A stretch of 57,939 nt of DNA from Chlorogloea purpurea SAG 13.99 (GTDB lineage Bacteria; Cyanobacteriota; Cyanobacteriia; Cyanobacteriales; Microcystaceae), in the NCBI GenBank assembly GCA_016903695.1, contig JADQBB010000028.1:1-57939 (forward strand), read 5' to 3'. Made by a program: the position numbers and the translations under genes. Below are positions 17,813 through 26,417 of this stretch, in pieces (within the stretch, counting starts at the first letter, position 1; each line of letters opens with the position of its first letter). A model generated the notes under the pieces. That model made no database searches. It was not told the DNA's origin and saw nothing but the letters and a program-made list of their open reading frames with translations.

Positions 17813-19531
17813 ATGTCATCGTCAAAACCTCAACCGGAAAACTCTTCATCCACCCTCGAAGAAATTCGTCTAGCCAGATTAGAAAAAGCCGACAAAATCC
17901 GAAACAACGGCTTGAATCCCTACGCCTACAAATGGGATGTCACCGCCCACGCCCATGAACTTCAAGAAAAGTATTCAGAGTTGGCAAATGGGGAGGAAAT
18001 AGAAGCAGAAGTATCGGTGGCTGGTCGGATTATCGCCCGCAGAATAATAGGTAAACTAGCTTTCTTCAACCTGCAAGATGAAACGGGAACGATTCAATTG
18101 TATCTGGAGAAAAAAAGAATCAGCGAAGTTATGTCCGATAATCCAGAAGCTTTTAACACAATAACGAAACTGACCGATACGGGAGATATTTTAGGAGCTA
18201 AAGGAACGATTAAACGCACCGATAAAGGCGAACTATCGGTGTACGTGCAAGAGTACGCCATTCTCACTAAATCTCTTTTGCCCCTGCCCGATAAGTGGCA
18301 CGGGTTAACGGATGTGGAAAAACGCTATCGTCAGCGATACGTGGACTTGATCGTTAATCCCGAAGTGCGGCAAACTTTCCGCCGCCGGGCGCTTATTACC
18401 GCTTCTATCAGACGTTATTTAGAAGAGCTGGGATTTATAGAAATAGAAACCCCGGTTTTACAAAGTGAAGCCGGGGGAGCCGAAGCCCGCCCATTCATCA
18501 CCCATCACAACGCTCTCGATATGCCTCTATATCTGAGAATTGCCACGGAATTACATCTAAAAAGATTGATCGTGGGCGGTTTCGAGAAAGTATTCGAGCT
18601 GGGGAGGATTTTCCGTAACGAGGGAGTATCTACCAAACACAACCCGGAATTTACATCGATCGAAATTTATCAAGCATACGCCGATTATTACGACATGATG
18701 GAGTTAACCCAAGCCATCATCACTAAAACCGCCGCAGAAGTTCTGGGAGATTTAAAAATCGATTATCAGGGTACGGAAATCGATTTAACTCCCCCTTGGC
18801 GGCGGGTGACTATGAATGATGCGGTGAAAGAGGTGACGGGATTGGATTTAACTCACTATACGGATTTCGCCGCGGCTAAAACCGCCGCCGAAGCCGCGAG
18901 TATTAGCGTACCGGACGGATGTCAAACCCTCGGTAAATTATTAAACGAAGCTTTCGAGCAGAAAGTGGAAAACACGCTGATCCAACCCACGTTTATCATC
19001 GATTTCCCCAAAGAAATCTCGCCCCTGGCAAAACCCCATCGCTCTAAAGAAGGATTGGTGGAACGGTTCGAGTTATATATAGTGGGTAGGGAATTGGCTA
19101 ATAGTTTTTCTGAGTTAACCGACCCGATCGACCAGAGAGAGAGATTGGAAGCCCAAGCGGCTAAAAAAGCGGCGGGGGATTTAGAAGCCGCAGATGTAGA
19201 TGAAGACTTCCTCACGGCTCTAGAATACGGTATGCCACCCACCGGGGGTTTGGGGATAGGTATAGACAGGCTGATCATGTTATTGACCAATTGCGCCAGT
19301 ATTCGGGATGTGATCGCTTTTCCGCTTCTGAAGAGTCAGAGTATGGCGATTAAATCTTTCGATTACGACGGGGGAAAAAAAACCCTGAGGGTTGAATTTT
19401 CCCACGGGGGCATCTATCTGTATCACGATGTACCCGAAGAAATTTATAAGGATTTCCAATCAGCACCCTCGAAAGGTCAGTATTTTGGTAGTCACATACG
19501 CGATAAATTCGGGTTCGATCGAGAAATCTAA
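17813..19531 (+). CDS. lysS: Lysyl-tRNA synthetase (class II) with C-terminal KTSC domain
   Basis: 572 residues. An N-terminal OB-fold anticodon-binding domain ([20 protein letters not shown]) precedes the class II catalytic core with motif 2 ([18 protein letters not shown]) and motif 3 ([15 protein letters not shown]). The core ends at ~505. Residues 511-572 form a separate KTSC domain ([19 protein letters not shown]...[14 protein letters not shown]), a module named for its occurrence at the C-terminus of such synthetases and also found as a stand-alone protein. It charges tRNA-Lys; the tail's role is not established. The start at 17813 gives the usual Ser/Gln-rich leader. Confidence 0.95.
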   Translation: MSSSKPQPENSSSTLEEIRLARLEKADKIRNNGLNPYAYKWDVTAHAHELQEKYSELANGEEIEAEVSVAGRIIARRIIGKLAFFNLQDETGTIQLYLEKKRISEVMSDNPEAFNTITKLTDTGDILGAKGTIKRTDKGELSVYVQEYAILTKSLLPLPDKWHGLTDVEKRYRQRYVDLIVNPEVRQTFRRRALITASIRRYLEELGFIEIETPVLQSEAGGAEARPFITHHNALDMPLYLRIATELHLKRLIVGGFEKVFELGRIFRNEGVSTKHNPEFTSIEIYQAYADYYDMMELTQAIITKTAAEVLGDLKIDYQGTEIDLTPPWRRVTMNDAVKEVTGLDLTHYTDFAAAKTAAEAASISVPDGCQTLGKLLNEAFEQKVENTLIQPTFIIDFPKEISPLAKPHRSKEGLVERFELYIVGRELANSFSELTDPIDQRERLEAQAAKKAAGDLEAADVDEDFLTALEYGMPPTGGLGIGIDRLIMLLTNCASIRDVIAFPLLKSQSMAIKSFDYDGGKKTLRVEFSHGGIYLYHDVPEEIYKDFQSAPSKGQYFGSHIRDKFGFDREI

Positions 19532-19558
19532 CTTTCTTTCACTACCCCTTCGATAATT

Positions 19559-19630
19559 ATGCGGAAAATTATCCTGCTGAGTCTCAGTTTATGGGCGATG
19601 GTCTCTCCGTGGGGGAGTAGGAAGAAGTGA
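19559..19630 (+). other. 23-codon ORF resembling an orphan signal peptide
   Basis: The ATG at 19559 opens a 23-residue frame with the shape of a secretion signal (basic start, MRKIILLSLSLWAMVSP, small residues) and then stops. It could be the stump of a deleted secreted-protein gene, or chance. It lies between lysS and lexA, and no Shine-Dalgarno is evident. Confidence 0.25.
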
Positions 19631-19672
19631 GAAAAGTTTTTATCCTCACTCCTCTTTTCTTGAACCTTTTTT

Positions 19673-20290
19673 CTACTGATAACCGCGCCAAACGCCGATT
19701 AAAATGCCCTGTACCTGTACTTGCTCGGCACCTATTTTAATCGGTTGATATTTTTGATTAGCGGGTTTGAGAGTGATTTCCTCGCCTTCTTGATAGAAAC
19801 GCTTTAGGGTGGTGCCGTGGCCTTCCACTCTGGCGGCGACTATCTCCCCATTATTGAGGGATTCACTGCTTTCTATAGTACGCATGATCACAAGATCCCC
19901 TTCGGTGATTAAATCTTCGATCATGCTATCACCCACTACCCGGAGGGCGTAACAATTTTTCGGTTGTTGCACGATGGCGGATAAATCCAGTTTTTCTTCC
20001 ACATCCGTGAATGGCTCTACCAATCCCCCGGCAGCGATTTCACCGAGGACGGGTATACCTTGGGCGGGAGGGTGAAGAATGCGGATAGTGCGAGCCTTGC
20101 CCTCGATCCAATCGATATAACCTTTAGAACGAAGACGCTCTAAACGGCTTTGAATCGGGGCAGGAGAGCGTAAATTCATCGCTCGCATCATCTGGCGAAT
20201 AGATGGAGCGTGTTGCGTTGTTCTGATGTAGTCTATCAACCAATCGTACAGTTCCTGCTGGGCGGTGGTAAGACTTTCTAGGTTGCTCAT
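19673..20290 (-). CDS. lexA: LexA-type repressor (S24 family)
   Basis: 205 residues. An N-terminal winged-helix DNA-binding domain (SIRQMMRAMNLRSPAPIQSR recognition region, 30-49) is followed by an S24 peptidase-like domain. The residues needed for self-cleavage are all present: Ala87-Gly88 cleavage bond in EIAAGGL, Ser122 in GDSMIED and Lys163 in TTLKRF. This differs from the well-studied Synechocystis PCC 6803 LexA, which has lost such residues and regulates other pathways, so this copy could still respond to RecA. The start is the ATG at 20290, with direct repeats just upstream that may be an autoregulatory site. It is convergent with lysS. Confidence 0.9.
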   Translation of the reverse strand: MSNLESLTTAQQELYDWLIDYIRTTQHAPSIRQMMRAMNLRSPAPIQSRLERLRSKGYIDWIEGKARTIRILHPPAQGIPVLGEIAAGGLVEPFTDVEEKLDLSAIVQQPKNCYALRVVGDSMIEDLITEGDLVIMRTIESSESLNNGEIVAARVEGHGTTLKRFYQEGEEITLKPANQKYQPIKIGAEQVQVQGILIGVWRGYQ

Positions 20291-20293
20291 AAG

Positions 20294-20319
20294 TTAAGAT
20301 CATTTTTACTTAAGATCAT
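20294..20319. promoter_or_regulatory. Direct repeat upstream of lexA, possible operator
   Basis: TTAAGATCAT occurs at 20294-20303 and again at 20310-20319 (16-bp period), and a shorter relative TTAGATCA lies at 20348-20355. The copies begin 4 bp from the lexA start codon. They do not match the cyanobacterial LexA box that I know, so operator function is inferred from position only. Confidence 0.35.
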
Positions 20320-20373
20320 CTGTGTTTAGTCTAGGTGATATTTCGTCTTAGATCAAGAGAACTATAAAAACTT

Positions 20374-20400
20374 AAGCACCGATAGTTTAGTTCGGTGCTT
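20374..20400. terminator. Nine-base-pair hairpin upstream of lexA
   Basis: AAGCACCGA (20374-20382), a nine-base loop, then TCGGTGCTT (20392-20400). A perfect inverted repeat in the gap between lexA and tRNA-Gly. With no T run after it, it could be a terminator, a dyad operator or the stem of a small RNA. Confidence 0.4.
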
Positions 20401-20464
20401 CTTCGCTTTGCTATCGCGCGGTGGTATTTATTCTATTTTAATTTCTTGGCAAAGTTGAGGGAAG

Positions 20465-20671
20465 ATGATTTTAATCCATTTGCTGGTGGTTTGCATCCGT
20501 CTTATCTTCACGGGTTTATCTGTTCTTATGGTTGCTCCGACTCAAGTCGTTTTCAGGGTAGAGTGGCCGTGGTGGATATTTGGTATTACTTTGACTATTT
20601 TCTGTTTCGCTTTCGAGTGCCTCACTAATCCTGATGGTGCTATCAATAGTTTCAGATGGACATTTGGTTAA
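20465..20671 (+). CDS. Possible small membrane protein
   Basis: 68 residues, with GAGGGAAG directly before the ATG at 20465, a credible ribosome-binding site. Two hydrophobic stretches (LIHLLVVCIRLIFTGLSVLM; WWIFGITLTIFCFAFECL) would cross the membrane. No family is recognised. A second hydrophobic frame (20656-20838) overlaps its end but runs into the tRNA gene. The rest of the 20401-20817 gap shows nothing else I can support. Confidence 0.3.
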   Translation: MILIHLLVVCIRLIFTGLSVLMVAPTQVVFRVEWPWWIFGITLTIFCFAFECLTNPDGAINSFRWTFG

Positions 20672-20817
20672 TCGGTTTTCTCTTTGGCTGTTTCTTTTTG
20701 GGGCTGGTGATCTGTCCGGCTGTGATTTTAATTTATTTGGTAGGGGGCTGCTTAATGATAATTTCGCTTATCATTTTACTGGGGATTTTTGTTAGAATAA
20801 TTCTATTGTTAGTATGC

Positions 20818-20889
20818 GCGGGTGTAGTTCAGTGGTAGAACGTCACCTTCCCAAGGTGAATGTCGTGGGTTCGAGTCCCATCTCCCGCT
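20818..20889 (+). tRNA. trnG: tRNA-Gly (anticodon CCC)
   Basis: A complete cloverleaf: acceptor GCGGGTG paired with CTCCCGC, D stem GTTC/GAAC, anticodon stem TCACC/GGTGA with loop TTCCCAA (anticodon CCC at 20850-20852), and T arm GTGGG-TTCGAGT-CCCAT. The acceptor has a U6-U67 mismatch, and the last T-stem pair is G-U. The discriminator is T at 20889 and CCA is not encoded (TTG follows). It reads GGG glycine codons. Confidence 0.93.
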
Positions 20890-21191
20890 TTGCCTTTTAA
20901 GGTTTTTGTACAGTGTGTTAGCCGGATAATCCTGAGCCAGTGCCAATACAGGAAGCTGGTTAATTCCTATTCAGGCGGTTATTTATGCCATAAATGAAAT
21001 AGTCCTAATCCTAGCTTCCAACAAGTGCAAAAACTGTAAGTGTATTTCTTAAATAAAAGAACTGTGCCTCCTAGAAAAAATCAACCGCTTATTAAACAGC
21101 TAGTTCTTGAACATAACTGCTCTTCTTAATTATTACCAAAAGTGGGTCATAAATTATACAATGATCGAGAATGATCGAGAAAGGATAACTT
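20890..21191. other. Gene-free gap after tRNA-Gly
   Basis: About 300 bp without an ORF I can support. Near its right end ATGATCGAGA is repeated twice in tandem (21161-21180), followed by AAGGA, the likely ribosome-binding site of the gene at 21192. Nothing else is recognised. Confidence 0.5.
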
Positions 21192-21767
21192 ATGGAAAAT
21201 TTTGCTAATCCCTTATCAATTATAGAGTCGGGTCGAACCACAACGGTAATAGCCTTAGAATTATTTGATCGTCTCGAATCGGTAGATATAGACTTTATGC
21301 AAGGTCGCTGGCGAGGCTCGGAATTTCCCACGGAACACCCGGTGGATGGATTATTAGAAATATTAAATTGGTACGGCAAGGAATTTGTTAACTCTGAGAT
21401 AGTTCACCCGTTGTTATTTTTAGATGAGCGAAATCAAATTTTTAAAGTTGTACCCTATCCTTTTTTAATTAACTTTGTTGCCGAATTACCGATGTTTAAA
21501 GATGGTTCTTTAAAGGGTTGGCTACCTTATTTTAGACCTTTACTCCTATCATTGAATTCTTCCTTGATGAGGACAGAACAAAGTCAGGCACAGTTGAAAA
21601 TGGTAGAATATCGGGGTCGAGTTACTACAGGTATGATTTATGACTATTTACCGATCGTAGATTATTTTAAAAAAATCAATGAAACCACTGTTTTAGGTCT
21701 TATGGATTGGAAAAAGTTACCGCAACCGTTTTTTTTCATTCTTAAAAAATGCGGTACGACGACTTAA
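21192..21767 (+). CDS. DUF4334 / GXWXG domain protein
   Basis: 191 residues. The N-terminal part has the GXWXG motif (MQGRWRGSEFPTEHPVDGLL, near residues 35-54) and the C-terminal part has the DUF4334 pattern (MVEYRGRVTTGMIYDYLPIVDYFKKI...VLGLMD). Proteins of this two-part family are thought to have a lipocalin-like beta-barrel; no activity is assigned to them that I can vouch for. A good AAGGA lies upstream of the ATG at 21192. It is a single gene followed by an imperfect hairpin, and sits in the accessory-looking stretch between tRNA-Gly and the pentapeptide gene. Confidence 0.75.
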   Translation: MENFANPLSIIESGRTTTVIALELFDRLESVDIDFMQGRWRGSEFPTEHPVDGLLEILNWYGKEFVNSEIVHPLLFLDERNQIFKVVPYPFLINFVAELPMFKDGSLKGWLPYFRPLLLSLNSSLMRTEQSQAQLKMVEYRGRVTTGMIYDYLPIVDYFKKINETTVLGLMDWKKLPQPFFFILKKCGTTT

Positions 21768-21794
21768 ATCATACTGAGCGTCGACTCGTTACCT

Positions 21795-21836
21795 CCCCTA
21801 TTTCTATTTAACCTGAGTTATGGTGAAATAAAGGGG
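21795..21836 (+). terminator. Imperfect hairpin after the DUF4334 gene
   Basis: CCCCT and ATTTC (21795-21804) pair with GAAAT and AGGGG (21825-21836) across a 20-base loop, with a small bulge. A weak terminator candidate without a T tract. Confidence 0.35.
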
Positions 21837-21919
21837 GTTAATATATTTAGTGCGAATATCCTGCTCGGTGAGGTCTTTCTTATTCAAATCGACAATAGTT
21901 ATATACAATTGAGGCTAGT

Positions 21920-22324
21920 ATGTTTAGTAAACCTATCCCACCGCCGCCAGTTCTCGCTCAATATAACGATGTAGCCCCTGATGCCGCCGAGAGAATTATC
22001 GCTATGGCAGAGAGGGAACAGAGCCACAGACACCTCATGCGATCAAAACTCATCGATGCTCAAATTCGAGATATGTCCCAACATAGGCTGGAAAGAAGAT
22101 TGAGTCAGATATTCGCTTTAGTTATCGTTTCCCTGTCCATAGTCGCCGGTGCGACAACGGCGATTTGGGGTGAGCCTGTAGCCGGGGGATTGATCGGAAC
22201 CGCCGGGGTTGTTGCATTAGTCTGTCTGTTTATATTAGATAGACATAATCGTGATAATGTCAAAAACTTTTTACCGCCTGATGATGAAAAATTTCTAGAG
22301 GATGTTAACGAAAATTTTCATTGA
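21920..22324 (+). CDS. DUF2335 family membrane protein
   Basis: 134 residues. The N-terminal helix AERIIAMAEREQSHRHLMRS (residues ~23-42) followed by two hydrophobic helices (IFALVIVSLSIVAGATTAIW; VAGGLIGTAGVVALVCLFIL) and a charged tail is the layout of DUF2335 proteins, small membrane proteins often seen in phage-derived or accessory regions. Two membrane crossings with both ends in the cytoplasm are predicted. The N-terminal PPPPV stretch is a Pro-rich extension. Function unknown. The ATG at 21920 has only a weak ribosome-binding site. Confidence 0.7.
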   Translation: MFSKPIPPPPVLAQYNDVAPDAAERIIAMAEREQSHRHLMRSKLIDAQIRDMSQHRLERRLSQIFALVIVSLSIVAGATTAIWGEPVAGGLIGTAGVVALVCLFILDRHNRDNVKNFLPPDDEKFLEDVNENFH

Positions 22325-22509
22325 ATGCCTAGATAGAAGCTGCCCCCCTTATAGCGGGGAGTGACTGACATCGGTCTTTATATTTCTCTTGGTAATTTTA
22401 CCCCTAGATCTGGGTAGTATAACTTTAGAGGAGCGTCGGTCTGAGCCGATTTTCTCCCCTCACTCTCAATCTCTACTCCAACATCCTTTCTCTCAGTCCA
22501 GAGGTGACT

Positions 22510-23691
22510 ATGGAATTATCGTCCGATATTTTTAACGAGGTGGTACAGTCTCTAGAGACTCACGAAGAGTCATTGAGGATCAAAAAACTGATTTTCTGCA
22601 CCTGCCGTAAATACTGGGAGAATGATGCGACTATCCTTAATAGCTTGCCATTAAAAGACTTAATTAACGAATTGATCCAGATCAAAACAACTAACGAGCA
22701 GTTAACGTTCTCTATATACAAACTCGTTAAAACTCTCAATCGCCCCAAAATTTACGCTAATGTAGCCACGATCGTGATCGAGCAAGTTAGTAAATTATAT
22801 AGTTTTTCTTCTGCCTACGATACCCAATTGATCTCCGTAGCCGGTGAGCCGCAGCCCCGAAAAAGCCAAGAGATGGAAATGGCAGATTCTCAAAGCCTCA
22901 TCGCTCAAATAGCCAGCAATATAGAAAATCATCCCGATGCGGCTAGAGCTAAAAAGTTATTATACGCCGCTTGTAAAAATGAATGGCAGAATGAAATATG
23001 CGCCATTGATAATTACGGTATGAAACGAATGATTTCTGAAATAAATCAAAATCATTCAACTTTGGGTAGCGTGAAAAAAACTTTTTATAAAATTGTCGAT
23101 AATATTAACAAAAAAAATATTTACGTGGGTGTGGCTGATTTTATCATCTCTCAATTCGAGTGTTTGTACGAGATAGCTCTAGACTACGAAGCCCAAGAAG
23201 AAGATGATAATATCGGCGGCACCGAGTTAAAATTGATCAAAACTCAAATAGTGCATCTAGAAAATAGTTACCAGAATGGTAGCAAAAATCATAAATCTAG
23301 TGTGACCACGTCGATTATAGACCTGGCCGAGCCTCAATTAGTAACCGAATTGCACTACGCAGAACCCGCACCCGTTAAGCCAGTAGCCTCACTAAAAAAC
23401 TACGATCCATTCGATTTAAGGTTAGAGATAATTCAGTTCAGCAATCCCTTACGGGCGAAAATTTTACTCTTCTCGATTGTTTTCCATCCTTGGGGAAACG
23501 GTCAAGACTGGTCAATGTTGCGTAGTGTCACCTTAGAAGATCTCTTGGAACAAGTTATTCACAGCGGCAAAAGTATCAAGGAAATAGAACATCGACTTCA
23601 AGAAATGGCCAAAATGAAAACAGATCCAGATGTGGAGGCTAACGTGCAAGCTGCCTGCAGCCTCGTTCAAGTATTACAAAAAGTCATGTAA
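22510..23691 (+). CDS. Hypothetical protein with three homologous helical repeats
   Basis: 393 residues. I see three diverged copies of a ~90-residue helical unit: repeat 1 (about 4-98, with RIKKLIFCTCRKYWEND, LKDLINELIQI, IYANVATIVIEQV), repeat 2 (about 130-220, with RAKKLLYAACKNEWQNE, MKRMISEINQN, IYVGVADFIISQF) and repeat 3 (about 300-392, with RAKILLFSIVFHPWGNG, LEDLLEQVIHS, VEANVQAACSLVQV). Linkers are acidic or polar. There are no membrane segments or catalytic motifs. The ATG at 22510 sits five bases after GAGG; the GTG at 22504 overlaps that site and is rejected. It is 21 bp upstream of the pentapeptide-repeat gene and almost certainly co-transcribed with it. I do not recognise the family. 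Confidence 0.75.
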   Translation: MELSSDIFNEVVQSLETHEESLRIKKLIFCTCRKYWENDATILNSLPLKDLINELIQIKTTNEQLTFSIYKLVKTLNRPKIYANVATIVIEQVSKLYSFSSAYDTQLISVAGEPQPRKSQEMEMADSQSLIAQIASNIENHPDAARAKKLLYAACKNEWQNEICAIDNYGMKRMISEINQNHSTLGSVKKTFYKIVDNINKKNIYVGVADFIISQFECLYEIALDYEAQEEDDNIGGTELKLIKTQIVHLENSYQNGSKNHKSSVTTSIIDLAEPQLVTELHYAEPAPVKPVASLKNYDPFDLRLEIIQFSNPLRAKILLFSIVFHPWGNGQDWSMLRSVTLEDLLEQVIHSGKSIKEIEHRLQEMAKMKTDPDVEANVQAACSLVQVLQKVM

Positions 23692-23712
23692 ATTTTACCG
23701 GATAATAAACCT

Positions 23713-24705
23713 ATGAAATCCTCAGAATTGATCGATCGTTATTCCGCGGGAGAAACTATTTTCAGCGGTATCAAATTACCCAGTGTTAATTTAATCGGTG
23801 CCGACTTGATCGGTATTACCTTAAACGAAGCGGATTTACACGGCGCTAATTTACTTTTCTCCTATCTCAATCGCGCCAACCTCGCCCAAGCCAATCTCGT
23901 CGGGGCCAATTTAAGCGGCGCTAGTCTCAATCAAGCCGACTTGACGGGAGCGGATTTACGCAGTGCCAATTTACACGGTGTCATCTTGCAAGGGGCGGTT
24001 TTACGCGATTGCGATATTACTCTCGCCATACTGGTAGACTCTAATCTCCTCGGCGCGGATTTACGAGGTGCGGACTTGAGTGGGGCCAATCTCACCGGGG
24101 CTTGCTTACGCGGTACTAATATGCGACAGGAGAAAAAGAGTTTTAATACTAACCTGCAAACCGCTAATCTTAGCCGGGCTGATTTACAGGGGGCGAATAT
24201 GAAAGGCGTGGATTTAATCCGGGCCAATCTGACGGGGGCCAATCTCAAGGAAGCTAACCTCAGAGATGCCGACTTAAAAGGGGCCGATTTGAGTAATGCC
24301 AATCTCAAGGGGGCTTTCTTAACGGAAGCTAATTTAATGGGGGCGAAATTAGTGGGGGCTAATTTAACGGGCGCTAACTTGGTGCGGGCGAAGATGAGTA
24401 ATTGTGATGCGATGGGGGCTAATTTTCAAAATTGTCTCATGACCCAGGTGAAGTTCGATCGGGCTAATCTCAGTCACGCTAATTTCCACTCAGTGCGGAT
24501 GAGTTCGGCAGATTTACGCCGGGCGAACCTTACCGGCGCTATTCTAACCGAAGCGGAGTTAGTAGAAGCTTTCTTCGCCCGATCCAATCTTTCTAACGCT
24601 GATCTCGGCAATGCTAATCTTCTGAGGGCGGATTTGATGATCGCCAATCTCACCGGGGTTAATTTCCGCGGGGCGACTATGCCCGACGGCAGGATCAATA
24701 ATTAG
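23713..24705 (+). CDS. Pentapeptide-repeat protein
   Basis: 330 residues. After a short head typical of cyanobacterial members (ELIDRYSAGETIFSGIKL) the chain is a nearly continuous run of A(D/N)LXX repeats from residue ~25 to ~325, expected to form a right-handed quadrilateral beta-helix. The run is interrupted once by a polar loop (RQEKKSFNTNLQ, near 138-149). No signal peptide or membrane segment is present, so it is probably cytoplasmic. Pentapeptide proteins can mimic DNA or serve as scaffolds; the specific role is unknown. Its stop codon overlaps that of the convergent pseudouridine synthase gene. It is the likely partner of the three-repeat protein. Confidence 0.9.
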   Translation: MKSSELIDRYSAGETIFSGIKLPSVNLIGADLIGITLNEADLHGANLLFSYLNRANLAQANLVGANLSGASLNQADLTGADLRSANLHGVILQGAVLRDCDITLAILVDSNLLGADLRGADLSGANLTGACLRGTNMRQEKKSFNTNLQTANLSRADLQGANMKGVDLIRANLTGANLKEANLRDADLKGADLSNANLKGAFLTEANLMGAKLVGANLTGANLVRAKMSNCDAMGANFQNCLMTQVKFDRANLSHANFHSVRMSSADLRRANLTGAILTEAELVEAFFARSNLSNADLGNANLLRADLMIANLTGVNFRGATMPDGRINN

Positions 24706-25637
24706 CGATTTTGCAGTCTGCCCCGTAACCGATTCAGCACCTTGGTGAATATGGCGGGTGGGGGCGCGCTGATGTCGAGGATTTCCCCCGTAGCGGGATG
24801 TTCGAGAATTAGTCTCTCGGCGTGGAGTAATTGCCCCGGTAGATTAAAGTTGGACGACCCGCCCGAACTGTATAGAGGGTCTCCTAAGATTGGATGACCC
24901 TCATAACTCGTATGCACTCTAATTTGATGGGTTCTCCCCGTTTCCAGACGGAATTCCATATAGGTCAAGTTGTCCAGTCTCTCTTTGATCTCCCAGTGGG
25001 TGCGGGCCGGCCGGCCTCCCTTTTCCTCCGGCACTACCGCCATTTTCTTCCTGTCTACGGGGTGTCTCCCTACCGGTAGGTCAATCACTCCCGTTTCTGT
25101 TTTCGGGACTCCGTATACTATGGCTACATAGTGTCTGCGCGCTGTTTTGCTCTTCAGTTGCGCCTGTAAATGCTGGTGCGATCGATCGGTCTTGGCCACC
25201 ACTAACAGCCCCGTGGTGTCTTTATCGAGACGATGTACTATCCCCGGTCTCTGGACTCCCCCTATTCCTTCTAAATCCGGGCAGTGGTGTAATAATGCGT
25301 TGACCAAGGTTCCCGATTGGTGGCCTGGGGCGGGATGTACCACTAACCCGGCGGGCTTGTCGATGATGATTAATTCCGCGTCTTCGTAGAGGATCGAGAG
25401 ATCGATCGCTTCTCCTGCTAACTCTAACGGTCGTGCGTCGGGAATGGTGACGGTTAGTTTATCCCCGGGATTGATCTTCTGTTTCTTCTCCCTACATACC
25501 GCGTCGTTGATTTTAATATTCCCGGCCGAGATCAGTTTTTGTAATCGTGACCTGGATAGGTCGGGTAAGTTCTGGGATAACCAAGCGTCTAAACGCTCTA
25601 TCGTTCCCTCTACCTCTAGGTATAGGGTATCTGCCAT
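24702..25637 (-). CDS. RluA-family 23S rRNA pseudouridine synthase
   Basis: 311 residues. An N-terminal S4 RNA-binding domain (RLDAWLSQNLPDLSRSRLQK, 15-34) precedes a pseudouridine synthase domain with the catalytic motif HRLDKDTTGLLV (135-146, nucleophile Asp138), then LETGRTHQIRVH. The S4 domain plus length point to the RluD-like branch (uridines of 23S rRNA helix 69), but the exact target cannot be assigned. The gene is convergent with the pentapeptide-repeat gene; stop codons overlap by a few bases. Confidence 0.9.
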   Translation of the reverse strand: MADTLYLEVEGTIERLDAWLSQNLPDLSRSRLQKLISAGNIKINDAVCREKKQKINPGDKLTVTIPDARPLELAGEAIDLSILYEDAELIIIDKPAGLVVHPAPGHQSGTLVNALLHHCPDLEGIGGVQRPGIVHRLDKDTTGLLVVAKTDRSHQHLQAQLKSKTARRHYVAIVYGVPKTETGVIDLPVGRHPVDRKKMAVVPEEKGGRPARTHWEIKERLDNLTYMEFRLETGRTHQIRVHTSYEGHPILGDPLYSSGGSSNFNLPGQLLHAERLILEHPATGEILDISAPPPAIFTKVLNRLRGRLQNR

Positions 25638-25670
25638 AGTGAGTTTATCTCTTTAATTTTGTAGTTTAAC

Positions 25671-26024
25671 TCATCTGTCCGCCGATCCTGGCAGTCTGCT
25701 TTTACATCCGCGATTGAGAAAGCCGTCCAGACCCCAAGCGGCACATTCGAGAGTTCTGGTGACGTTGGGCTGTTGGGTGGTGGTGAAGTCACAGGAGACG
25801 TAACCGTTACCATCACTGTCGGTGGGTTGACAGCTAACACCGTTAACATCCTGTTTGAGAACTCTGCTTACATATTCTCGCAGTTGCGTTTCAGCGAAAT
25901 TTCTACCGAAGAATAACTGCCCGAATGATTTACCCACCGTTATTAAAGCTCCTGATAACGCTATAGCTAGAATACCCCCCAAGCCCAGCATGATCAACAA
26001 TTTAACTTTACCGAAGTTTTTCAT
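25671..26024 (-). CDS. Conserved hypothetical membrane-anchored protein
   Basis: 117 residues. A single N-terminal hydrophobic helix (VKLLIMLGLGGILAIALSGA) acts as a signal anchor; the remaining ~85 residues would be outside the cytoplasm. Four Cys residues (GVSCQPTD, YVSCDF, LECAAWG, RGCKSR) could form two disulfides. A polar, Asp/Asn-rich loop (DSDGNGYVSCD) resembles a calcium-binding loop but is not a full EF-hand. Function unknown. It lies 33 bp upstream of the pseudouridine synthase gene on the same strand. Confidence 0.55.
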   Translation of the reverse strand: MKNFGKVKLLIMLGLGGILAIALSGALITVGKSFGQLFFGRNFAETQLREYVSRVLKQDVNGVSCQPTDSDGNGYVSCDFTTTQQPNVTRTLECAAWGLDGFLNRGCKSRLPGSADR

Positions 26025-26129
26025 ATCTTTGCTTTCAGTAGATTTACAGTTGTGTTCGTCTATCCTCGCTAGTATATAGCCCCCGGCCCGGATTATACTA
26101 GAAACAAGCAGGAAAATTAAGGATCGGTT

Positions 26130-26417
26130 ATGGATATTTTGGGTGTAAGTAGTTTGATACTAGGCATTTTCCTAGGGGTGATGACTTTATTATTTATATT
26201 TCGTATCATTTTGACCTGGTATCCAGGAGTGGACTTGAATCGTTTCCCCTTCAGTATTATCGGCTGGCCCACTGAACCTCTACTAGTGCCGGTGCGCCGG
26301 TTAATCCCGCCTATAGGGGGTGTGGATATTGCGCCCATCGTTTGGGTGGGTATCTGTACGTTATTGCGGGAAGTCTTATTAGGGCAACAGGGGCTGTTAA
26401 CTATGGCTATCCATTAA
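26130..26417 (+). CDS. YggT family membrane protein (Ycf19-like)
   Basis: 95 residues with a first hydrophobic helix (LGIFLGVMTLLFIFRIILTW), the conserved YggT motif (YPGVDLNRFPFSIIGWPTEP, then LVPVRRLIPPIGGVDIAPIV), and a second hydrophobic stretch. Ycf19/YggT proteins of cyanobacteria and chloroplasts are linked to thylakoid organisation and haem attachment in cytochrome b6 (CCB3 relatives). Which branch this belongs to is not clear from sequence alone. The stop overlaps the end of the convergent kinase gene by four bases. Confidence 0.85.
   Translation: MDILGVSSLILGIFLGVMTLLFIFRIILTWYPGVDLNRFPFSIIGWPTEPLLVPVRRLIPPIGGVDIAPIVWVGICTLLREVLLGQQGLLTMAIH

Noticed and set aside
20656..20838. Hydrophobic 60-residue plus-strand frame
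   Set aside because: Runs 21 bp into the tRNA-Gly gene, no ribosome-binding site; hydrophobicity alone is not enough.
23931..24308. Minus-strand frames opposite the pentapeptide gene (also 24474-24698)
   Set aside because: Repetitive Leu/Ala/Arg-rich shadows generated by the complement of the A(D/N)LXX repeat.
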